A stretch of 9,058 nt of DNA from CAZTAK01 sp964611585 (GTDB lineage Bacteria; Pseudomonadota; Alphaproteobacteria; SHVP01): contig CAZTAK010000087.1 in the NCBI GenBank assembly GCA_964611585.1, forward strand, positions 1 through 9,058, read 5' to 3'. The notes below the pieces were generated by a model. That model was not told the origin of the DNA, searched no databases, and worked only from the letters and a program-made list of their open reading frames with translations. Each line of letters starts with the position of its first letter. The first letter of the stretch is position 1. This document shows, piece after piece, positions 1 to 5,648 of this stretch. The translations under genes and the position numbers were made by a program.

Positions 1-102
1 TAGTTCGATGCACATATCATCGCGAAGTTTTGCATCCAGCGCCGTCAGCGGCTCGTCAAGCAGGATAACGTCGCTTTCGAGGACGAATGCTCGCGCAATC
101 CC
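1..102 (-). pseudogene. ABC transporter ATP-binding protein, 5'-truncated fragment
   Basis: Read on the minus strand from about base 102 towards base 1, this encodes a typical ABC ATPase segment: GIARAFVLESD, the Walker B stretch VILLDEPL, then the D-loop TALDAKLRDDM. The wording resembles importer ATPases of the PotA/UgpC/MalK type, which energise uptake of small solutes at the inner membrane. The gene continues off the left edge. Its 5' part is missing: upstream of GIARAF the expected LSGGQ signature, Q-loop and Walker A do not appear in any frame. The open frame instead runs through two small hairpins to a TAG at 148-150 (plus coordinates) with no ATG or GTG start, and the next gene begins 84 bases away. 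The sequence shows a sharp loss of family similarity near base 102. I infer a gene broken by rearrangement, or a misassembled junction. The identity of the segment is secure; its transported substrate is not. Confidence 0.75.
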
Positions 103-114
103 GTTGATCCGTAA

Positions 115-146
115 CCTACGCCTCGCGTAGGCTCTGCGCCGCAGAG
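115..146. repeat. Twin perfect mini-hairpins (REP-like)
   Basis: Two perfect inverted repeats stand side by side. CCTACGC (115-121) pairs with GCGTAGG (125-131) around a CTC loop. CTCTGC (132-137) pairs with GCAGAG (141-146) around a GCC loop. They lie exactly between the truncated ABC ATPase and the acyl-CoA synthetase. Paired short GC-rich hairpins are typical of REP/BIME elements, but could also be a compact terminator or a rearrangement scar. There is no T-tract on either side, which argues against a classical intrinsic terminator. Confidence 0.5.
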
Positions 147-185
147 GCTATTCCAAACAGCGCCACCAATTTCCTGACCCCATCC

Positions 186-1811
186 ATGGATAACCCGTAC
201 GACACCGATCTCGGCAAGAACCCGGCGAATTATCAGCCGCTGACGCCGCTCGGGTTCCTCAAGCGCGCGGCGCGCGCGCACCCGGAGCACCTAGCCGTCA
301 TCCACGGCGATTTGCGGTTTAGTTACGCCGAACTCTACGCGCGTTGCCGGCGGCTCGCTTCGGCGTTGCGCGCGCGCGGTATCGGCAAGGGTGACACGGT
401 GGCAGTGATGGCACCCAACGTTCCACCAATGCTGGAGGCACACTACGGCGTGCCTATGACGGGAGCGGTTCTGAACGCCCTCAACTACCGCCTCGATGCC
501 GACGCCATCGCATTTATTCTCGATCACGGCGGCACGAAAGTTCTGATTACCGACCGCGAGTTCAGCGCCACCATCAAGGGCGCACTCGAAAAGACGTCGG
601 CCAGGCCGCTCGTCATCGACATCGACGATCCGCTGGCGCCGCCGGGGGAATTGCTCGGCGAAATCGATTACGAACCGTTTCTAGCCGAAGGTGATCCGGA
701 CCACGACTGGTCCTGGCCAGACGACGAATGGGACACGATTTCGCTCAACTACACCTCGGGCACTACCGGTGACCCCAAGGGCGTGGTCTATCACCATCGC
801 GGCGCCTATTTGCTGGCGGCGGGCAACGCGCTGGCGTGGAACATGCCGGCGCACCCGGTTTATCTCTGGACGTTGCCGATGTTTCACTGCAATGGCTGGT
901 GTTTCACCTGGACGCTCAGCATCAACGCGGCGACCCACGTGTGCCTGCGGCGGGTTGAACCGGCGGCAATCTATGCGGCACTGGCCGATCACGGGGTGAC
1001 GCATCTGTGCGGCGCGCCGATTGTCCTCAACATGATCGCCAATGCGACTGAGTCCGAGCAACGCGCGCTCACCCGCACCGTCGAGGTCGCAACAGCGGGC
1101 GCGGCGCCACCGGCGGCGGTCATCGGCGCAATGGAAAGTTCGGGCTTTCGCGTCACTCATTTGTATGGCCTGACCGAAACCTACGGCCCCGCAGTGGTGA
1201 GCGACTGGCACGAAGACTGGAATGACCTCGATGCCGAAGCCCGGGCGGCGATAAAGGCGCGCCAGGGCGTGCGCTATCAGGTACTGGAAGACCTGATGGT
1301 GGCGGACGCAGAGACCCTCGATCCCGTGCCTGCCGACGGCGAGACCCTAGGCGAGGTCTTTTTCCGCGGCAACGTGGTGATGAAGGGCTATCTCAAGAAC
1401 AAGGCCGCCAGCGAGGAAGCGTTCCGAGGCGGATGGTTCCATTCCGGCGATCTCGGCGTGATGCACGAGGATGGTTACCTCGAACTCAAGGATCGCTCGA
1501 AGGACATTATTATTTCAGGCGGCGAGAACATCTCGACCATCGAAGTGGAAGGCGTGCTCTACCAGCACCCGGCGGTCCTCGAAGCGGCGGTGGTCGCGCG
1601 CCCGGACGAGAAATGGGGCGAGACACCGTGCGCGTTCGTCACCTTGAAACCGGGCAAAACCGCCAGCGCCGAGGACGTAATCGCCTTCTGCCACGATCAT
1701 ATCGCCCATTTCAAGACGCCCAAAACCGTGGTGTTCGGCGTATTGCCGAAAACCTCGACCGGCAAGATCCAGAAATTCGTATTGCGCGAAAAAGCGAAGG
1801 CGTTGGGTTAG
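186..1811 (+). CDS. Acyl-CoA synthetase (AMP-dependent, DmdB/AAE1-like)
   Basis: A 541-residue adenylate-forming ligase, full length for the family. It should activate a carboxylic acid with ATP to an acyl-AMP and then transfer it to CoA in the cytoplasm. Core motifs are present in order: the P-loop-like YTSGTTGDPKG (189-199), YGLTE (327-331), ribose-binding Asp in HSGDLG (D422), the hinge DRSKD (436-440), GGEN (445-448) and the C-terminal catalytic lysine in TSTGKIQK (K527). The GVVYHHRGAYL wording after the P-loop recalls the medium-chain and methylmercaptopropionate (DmdB) ligases and plant AAE1-type enzymes, so a short or medium, possibly branched, acid is a reasonable guess. The ATG at 186 fits the usual N-terminus (KNPANYQPLTPLGFL), but no Shine-Dalgarno sequence is visible before it, and a stop lies in frame at 105-107 with no better start between. 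It converges on the cupin gene. The family call is firm; the substrate is unknown. Confidence 0.93.
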   Translation: MDNPYDTDLGKNPANYQPLTPLGFLKRAARAHPEHLAVIHGDLRFSYAELYARCRRLASALRARGIGKGDTVAVMAPNVPPMLEAHYGVPMTGAVLNALNYRLDADAIAFILDHGGTKVLITDREFSATIKGALEKTSARPLVIDIDDPLAPPGELLGEIDYEPFLAEGDPDHDWSWPDDEWDTISLNYTSGTTGDPKGVVYHHRGAYLLAAGNALAWNMPAHPVYLWTLPMFHCNGWCFTWTLSINAATHVCLRRVEPAAIYAALADHGVTHLCGAPIVLNMIANATESEQRALTRTVEVATAGAAPPAAVIGAMESSGFRVTHLYGLTETYGPAVVSDWHEDWNDLDAEARAAIKARQGVRYQVLEDLMVADAETLDPVPADGETLGEVFFRGNVVMKGYLKNKAASEEAFRGGWFHSGDLGVMHEDGYLELKDRSKDIIISGGENISTIEVEGVLYQHPAVLEAAVVARPDEKWGETPCAFVTLKPGKTASAEDVIAFCHDHIAHFKTPKTVVFGVLPKTSTGKIQKFVLREKAKALG

Positions 1812-1875
1812 CCGGTTTTCAGCGGCGACCGGATTACGGCACGCGCTGCGCCCCCTTGTTGGTCGCTATTCGCGT

Positions 1876-1917
1876 CTACGGCACCAGTACCATTTTGCCG
1901 AAAGGTGAAGCGGCTAT
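1876..1917 (-). pseudogene. Possible scrap of a dehydrogenase C-terminus
   Basis: On the minus strand this reads IAASPFGKMVLVP followed by a TAG stop (1876-1878). The FGK-[hydrophobic]-V-L-V-P-stop ending is characteristic of medium-chain dehydrogenases and quinone reductases; the MDR gene in this window ends FFGRMLLNP. Nothing upstream in that frame continues the similarity convincingly. It may be the last remnant of a deleted gene, or chance, since only about eight residues match. Confidence 0.25.
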
Positions 1918-1928
1918 GGTGCACAAAT

Positions 1929-1977
1929 CGGCCCGCCAGTGCAGATGTCAGGAAACAATCTGCACCAAGACGGGCCG
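1929..1977. terminator. Nested stem-loop, likely bidirectional terminator
   Basis: An outer perfect stem CGGCCCG (1929-1935) / CGGGCCG (1971-1977) encloses an inner perfect stem GTGCAGAT (1939-1946) / ATCTGCAC (1958-1965), separated by a small internal loop (CCA against CAAGA) and with an 11-base apical loop. On the plus strand it is followed by TTT, and on the minus strand by a short run of T. It lies between the stop codons of two convergent genes, just where a shared terminator is expected. The U-tracts are short, so efficiency is uncertain. Confidence 0.65.
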
Positions 1978-1990
1978 TTTGCACATGCCG

Positions 1991-2854
1991 TCAGTAGCTG
2001 GCGGAGGCGGGCCGTGTTTCGCGGGCATACTTCTTAAGGTCCCTTGGAAGCGCCGGCTTGTATCGCGGGTCGTAGGTAAACTTGACTTCGTAGTCGGTCC
2101 AAATGTTGACCAGCATCCCGCCTAGGGTGCGGAAGAACCCGAAGGCGCCAGTTTCCGTCCCATAGGGCCCGTGCAGAATGCCGGGCGGACGCCAGAAATA
2201 GGCGCCGGGCCGCATGATTCCGGTATTGCCGGCCAATTCGCCGCTGATCAAATACATTTCTTCGACCACGGGATGGGTCTCGATCTTGCCGGTCCAACCG
2301 TCGGGATGGGACTGCGGCATCGCACCGTAGAGGAACGTAAAGTCCTCGGTCTCGTGATCGATGCGCAGGGTCTTGATGGCGTTCATGCCGCCGATCTCGG
2401 GATCCATCTCGCCACCGCCCGGCATCGCGTCCCAGGGCATGTCACCGGTGTCGAGAAGCTCGACCAGCCGCTTCTTCTTCATCATCCCTTTTGGCGCCCG
2501 CCCCGCCACCGCGGTTGGCGTCGCGTTGAAGAAGGTGAGCACGACCGCCCCTTCCTTCGACGAAGCGCGCGGACGTTCGTAACCCGCGGGAAGATAAGCG
2601 TAACAATGCTTGCCGTACTCGATACCTGCAATCTTCAAGGCGCCGTCGAGGACGAACAGCTCTTCGTCGGCGGTCAGGTATTCCTTCTTCGTGCGTTTCC
2701 AGCCCGCTGGATATTTGATCAGCACACTGGAGTCGCCGTTCTTGCGGTCGATGCTGAGGATACGGGTACGCACATCGGGTCGCGCGCGCCCGTAGAGACC
2801 CCGTCGCCACGGCAGACCTTGCGCTTGAATATATTCAATATGCGGCCGTGTCAT
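1991..2854 (-). CDS. Two-domain cupin protein (bicupin)
   Basis: A 287-residue soluble protein with two tandem cupin barrels. The first is about residues 40-110 (EELFVLDGALKI, then CYAYLPAGYERPRA), the second about 160-245 (HPVVEEMYLISGEL, then GAYFWRPPGILHGPYG). The second domain keeps plausible metal ligands H194, E198/E199 and H228. The first has E58-Y59-L60 where the usual HxH pair sits, so it probably binds no metal. Bicupins include ring-cleaving dioxygenases, oxalate and acetylacetone enzymes and proteins without enzymatic activity; the wording resembles DUF4437-type cupins from memory, but I cannot assign a reaction. The ATG at 2852-2854 is preceded on its strand by AAGGGG with an 8-base spacer, which supports this start. 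The gene is divergent from the OYE-type oxidoreductase and shares its upstream region. The AT-rich palindrome at 2825-2838 lies inside codons 6-10. Confidence 0.85.
   Translation of the reverse strand: MTRPHIEYIQAQGLPWRRGLYGRARPDVRTRILSIDRKNGDSSVLIKYPAGWKRTKKEYLTADEELFVLDGALKIAGIEYGKHCYAYLPAGYERPRASSKEGAVVLTFFNATPTAVAGRAPKGMMKKKRLVELLDTGDMPWDAMPGGGEMDPEIGGMNAIKTLRIDHETEDFTFLYGAMPQSHPDGWTGKIETHPVVEEMYLISGELAGNTGIMRPGAYFWRPPGILHGPYGTETGAFGFFRTLGGMLVNIWTDYEVKFTYDPRYKPALPRDLKKYARETRPASASY
2825..2838. promoter_or_regulatory. 14-bp perfect AT-rich palindrome inside cupin start
   Basis: TTGAATATATTCAA is its own reverse complement and is strikingly AT-rich for this GC-rich DNA. It lies 14 bases inside the cupin coding region, at codons 6-10, where a repressor could block initiation. 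A palindrome of this length would be expected about once in two such windows by chance, so operator function is only a suggestion. Confidence 0.3.
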
Positions 2855-2930
2855 GGTACTTGCCCCTTTTTCAGCGGCGCCCCCGGCCCGCCTGGATTTG
2901 GTTGACGTTACAAACGCTCATGGTGCGACT

Positions 2931-2956
2931 CTGACATTTCGTTCCCTTTATGTCAG
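2931..2956. promoter_or_regulatory. Inverted repeat CTGACAT-N12-ATGTCAG
   Basis: Two perfect 7-base arms, CTGACAT (2931-2937) and ATGTCAG (2950-2956), flank a 12-base pyrimidine-rich spacer. The arm centres are 19 bases apart, near two helical turns, which suits a dimeric repressor. It lies 77 bases upstream of the cupin start. No regulator gene is in the window to pair it with. Confidence 0.3.
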
Positions 2957-2981
2957 CCCGCACCGCCAGTCTATCTTCTTC

Positions 2982-3041
2982 CAAGTGTTCGACCCAACAC
3001 TTGTCCCCAAATCCGTCAGCTCCAAATGTTGGGTTTGAACA
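2982..3041. promoter_or_regulatory. Paired TGTT-N6/7-AACA palindromes, possible tandem operators
   Basis: Site 1 is CAAGTGTT-CGACCC-AACACTTG (2982-3003), with perfect 8-base arms. Site 2 is TGTT-GGGTTTG-AACA (3027-3041). Their centres are about 41-42 bases apart, close to four helical turns, so two dimers would lie on the same face. The sites are also near inverted copies of each other (GTTCGACCCAACA at 2987-2999 against TGTTGGGTTTGAAC at 3027-3040), so the segment could instead fold as one long hairpin in RNA. This fits either a binding site for a regulator of the divergent genes or an attenuator. Confidence 0.4.
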
Positions 3042-3232
3042 TCTAGGAAGCGCCCGGTCCGCTGACCTTGACCGGCATCAAACCGGCGCTCGGACAGGAA
3101 AACGAGCCCTTCACGCGAATTCGCCGTTTGCGGGCGCCTGGCGGCGAGAGTGGTCGCCCAGCCTGTCCGACGGATATGCTGACGTGCGCGCCGTGCTAGG
3201 GTCCACCCACCGGGGGCGGGTCAGGAGAATAC

Positions 3233-3307
3233 ATGTGCCCGGACAAAGCGCGTCCAATCCCTAGATCCGGATCGAGTCACGAACCCCGCGAACCCTGGAT
3301 TGGATGA
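3233..3307 (+). CDS. Short leader ORF (24 codons), in frame with OYE gene
   Basis: A strong ribosome binding site, AGGAG (3223-3227), lies 5 bases before ATG at 3233. The frame runs 24 codons (starting MCPDKARPIP, ending EPWIG) to TGA at 3305-3307. The next gene's ATG (3314) is in the same frame, just two codons after this TGA, and has no good ribosome binding site of its own. This layout fits a leader peptide with translational coupling or re-initiation. Alternatively the oxidoreductase once started here and the TGA is a mutation or sequencing error. The peptide resembles nothing I know, and chance cannot be excluded. Confidence 0.35.
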   Translation: MCPDKARPIPRSGSSHEPREPWIG

Positions 3308-3313
3308 CCCAAG

Positions 3314-5281
3314 ATGACAGACCCTAGCTCAAACGCGGCGGGCCGCTACTCGACGCTTCTTTCGCCGATTGCTCTTGGACCGGTGCGGCTTCGCCACCGT
3401 GCCGTCATGTCCGGTCACGGAATGGACTTCGGTCGCTCGCAAGAAGGTGTGAGCGACAGGCTGCGGGGCTACCTCGTGACACGGGCGGAAGGTGGCGCGG
3501 CGTTGGTCGGGATTGAGTCCTCGGTTGTCCACCCCTCGAGCGTAAGCTCGGTTCTTTCGCTGAACCTTTTCGCCGACGCCATCGTACCCACGCTGGCAAG
3601 AACCGCCGACGAGATTCATGCCGCGGGTTCGCTGTTGTCGATAATCCTGTGGCACGGCGGACATAACGTCTCCTACCGGATGGGCCGTGCCACCCTCGCG
3701 CCCTCGGCAATTCCCTCAGCCAATTTCCGCGAAACGCCGAAGGCCGCCAGTGCTGCCGAGATTGCCGACATCGTTGCAGCCTATGGCAGCGCCGCCACGC
3801 GTTGCCGCAAGGCCGGTGTCAACGTAATCGAGGTTCAAACATCGTTCGACTATCTGCTTGGATCATTTCTTTCTCCCACGTTGAACCGTCGCACCGACGC
3901 CTATGGGGGGTCGCTCGAAAACCGTGTGCGAATCGTCCGCGAAGTTTTGGAGACCGTGCGCGAGTCCGCTGGTCCGGACGTTGCGGTCGGCGTCAGGACA
4001 TCGGTCGCGCATCTGGTGGCGTCAGACCCTAGCGACTATGGACCCGAGGAGTCACTTGCCGCGATGCTCCTTCTGACGGATCAGAACCTCGTCGACTATG
4101 TGAGCCTTATCACCGGGTCATCTTGGTCCATGGATCAGACCATCCCCCTCATGACCTATCCGCGCGCCGGGCTCGCGGAGCAGTCTGCGCGGTTCCGCCA
4201 GGAGCTTCCGGTTCCGGTGACGCTCGCCGGCCGGATTCGAACGGCGGCAGAGGCGGAAGCGGTCCTTGCGAATGGCGCGGCCGACGTCGTCGCGATGGCA
4301 CGCACCTGGATCGCCGACCCCGAATGGATGAAGAAGGTCGAAGCCGGTCAGGAGAACCGCATCCGCCCGTGCGTGTCCTGCAATCAGGCGTGCATTGGAT
4401 TCGTTGTCAGGGGGTTCGCGGGCTCCTGCGTTGTCAATCCGAGGGCCGGCAATGAATACGTCATTGCCCGGCCGGCGCCCACGGCAGCGGCCAAACGCGT
4501 GGCGGTCGTTGGTGGCGGCCCGGCGGGCCTCGAAGCGGCGCGACTGGCAGCCCTGCGCGGCCACCACGTTACGCTCTATGAAGCGCAGGACAAATTGGGG
4601 GGCGAGATGCGACTGGCCGGGGCGGCGCCGCAGCGCGGCGAAATCCTCGACGCCCTGGCGTGGTGGGAACGCGAACTCGCACACCTTGGCGTGAACGTAA
4701 GACTCGGCGCAGAAGTAGAGCCAACGCGGATGCCCGAAGCCGACACCATTGTCTGGGCAGTCGGCGCACGACCGGCACTGACTGCTATCTGGAGATCGCG
4801 CCCCCATCTCGTCGACGGCATTCCGGGAGCTGATGCCCTGCCCCACGGTCGCGATATTCTGGCCGGCCGACGGTCCGTTTTCGGAAGCGTCCTCGTGATC
4901 GACGAAGAAGGCGGATGGCCGACAATTTCGCTGGTGGAGACCCTCGCCGCACAAGCCGACGCCGGGCCGATCACGGTTGTCACCAGTGGAACCCACCCGG
5001 GCGAACCCGACCTGATTTTTTCTCTGGAACTACAAGAAGTTTCCGCGCGCCTTCGCGCCGCAGACATCGAGATACGCCCGCACGCCCTTGTCGCTTCAAT
5101 CGATGGCAGCGTCGCGACCCTGACGACAGGCGAAACACTCGGGCCCTACGATGCCATTGTCCTTGCGACCGGCACGGCCGCGCCGGTCCTTCCGGCGGGC
5201 GTAGTCGCGATCGGGGATTGCCTCGCCCCGCGCGGGTTTTGGGCCGCAACGAATGACGCGCTTGGGGTGATGACAGACTAG
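3314..5281 (+). CDS. FMN/4Fe-4S/FAD oxidoreductase, OYE / trimethylamine dehydrogenase type
   Basis: A 655-residue three-domain flavoenzyme like 2,4-dienoyl-CoA reductase (FadH) and trimethylamine dehydrogenase. The N-terminal TIM barrel (about 12-350) starts LSPIALGPVRLRHRAVMSGH and carries WHGGHN (113-118), LSPTLNRRTDAYGGSLENR and VTLAGRI. Four cysteines in a Cx2Cx3Cx11C pattern (C353, C356, C360, C372) should hold a 4Fe-4S cluster. An FAD-binding Rossmann motif GGGPAG follows (400-405), and AIGD (632-635) closes the FAD domain. The second nucleotide-binding fold has DEEGGWP (530-536) in place of GxGxxG. The substrate His pair usual in the EIHGAHGYL segment is absent: E173-V174-Q175-T176-S177-F178. 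From memory this resembles the mycofactocin-associated FadH/OYE subgroup, which also has Gln at the first position; no mycofactocin genes are seen here. Likely role: reduction of an activated C=C bond, or oxidation of an amine or alcohol. The start at 3314 fits the family but lacks a strong ribosome binding site. Confidence 0.9.
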   Translation: MTDPSSNAAGRYSTLLSPIALGPVRLRHRAVMSGHGMDFGRSQEGVSDRLRGYLVTRAEGGAALVGIESSVVHPSSVSSVLSLNLFADAIVPTLARTADEIHAAGSLLSIILWHGGHNVSYRMGRATLAPSAIPSANFRETPKAASAAEIADIVAAYGSAATRCRKAGVNVIEVQTSFDYLLGSFLSPTLNRRTDAYGGSLENRVRIVREVLETVRESAGPDVAVGVRTSVAHLVASDPSDYGPEESLAAMLLLTDQNLVDYVSLITGSSWSMDQTIPLMTYPRAGLAEQSARFRQELPVPVTLAGRIRTAAEAEAVLANGAADVVAMARTWIADPEWMKKVEAGQENRIRPCVSCNQACIGFVVRGFAGSCVVNPRAGNEYVIARPAPTAAAKRVAVVGGGPAGLEAARLAALRGHHVTLYEAQDKLGGEMRLAGAAPQRGEILDALAWWERELAHLGVNVRLGAEVEPTRMPEADTIVWAVGARPALTAIWRSRPHLVDGIPGADALPHGRDILAGRRSVFGSVLVIDEEGGWPTISLVETLAAQADAGPITVVTSGTHPGEPDLIFSLELQEVSARLRAADIEIRPHALVASIDGSVATLTTGETLGPYDAIVLATGTAAPVLPAGVVAIGDCLAPRGFWAATNDALGVMTD

Positions 5282-5648
5282 GAAATTTCCTGCGGGCAAC
5301 GAGATTCAAGCGCCCTATTGCGAAAACCGGCTGTAGAGCGAACCTGTATTGGGTGATCGACGCGGCGGGGGCGCCGAGCGCTTGGCCGGTGCGGCGGGAC
5401 AACAGCGCGTGGCTCCCGGGGCCCACGCCCTGACAGCCGCGCTGGCCGGGGATGCGGGTCTGTTCCACGCCCATCCGCCGTTTTGCTTCAGCCAAACCTA
5501 GTTCGAGGCCGGCCCTTTGTTCCCAAAGCAAAGCGTGTTCAGCAAGGGGAACGACGACGACAAGTCCCTTGACCGCAGCAATGGCGATTACCGAGGTTGA
5601 TATAGAGCTGTGACTGCTTTGAGTATGAAGTTCCAGGTCATCTATTGT
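5282..5648. other. Gap without a recognisable gene
   Basis: These 367 bases separate the convergent OYE-type and NMO-type genes. A plus-strand frame reads AHALTAALAGDAGLFHAHPP then a stop at about 5500, and continues in frame as LFPKQSVFSKGNDDDKSLD to a second stop. It has coding-like composition but no good start or ribosome binding site, and I do not recognise it; it may be a decayed gene. A 6-bp stem, GCGTGG (5407-5412) / CCACGC (5423-5428), lacks a T-tract. A 12-bp palindrome AGGAAATTTCCT (5280-5291) overlaps the upstream stop codon. No clear terminator is visible. Confidence 0.45.

Larger units (their letters stand above)
2855..3313. other. Divergent intergenic region, cupin / OYE-type oxidoreductase
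   Basis: This 459-base stretch separates the two divergent genes and must hold both promoters. I see no convincing sigma-70 promoter: TTGACG at 2903-2908 has no good -10 partner at the right distance. It holds the inverted repeats at 2931-2956 and 2982-3041 and a short leader ORF at 3233-3307. Open frames on the plus strand at 2950-3264 and 2853-3038 resemble no protein family I recognise. Confidence 0.6.

Noticed and set aside
2171..2905. 244-residue plus-strand open frame antisense to the cupin gene
   Set aside because: It is the shadow of a well-supported gene in GC-rich DNA. It has no family resemblance and low-complexity, His/Arg/Gly-rich composition.
3304..3327. ATG at 3304 as a start for the OYE-type gene
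   Set aside because: In that frame it reads seven codons and stops (TAG at 3325), so it cannot encode the enzyme.
4118..4996. 292-residue minus-strand open frame inside the OYE-type gene
   Set aside because: The plus-strand frame has clear domain motifs throughout this span; the antisense frame has none.
5280..5291. 12-bp perfect palindrome AGGAAATTTCCT at the OYE stop codon
   Set aside because: It has no loop and no T-tract, so it is not a terminator, and a palindrome of this length is expected by chance in a window of this size.
4980..5531. 183-residue minus-strand open frame covering the gap after the OYE-type gene
   Set aside because: Most of it is antisense to the FAD domain. The part in the gap (LGLAEAKRRMGVEQ) is not recognisable and has no convincing ribosome binding site.
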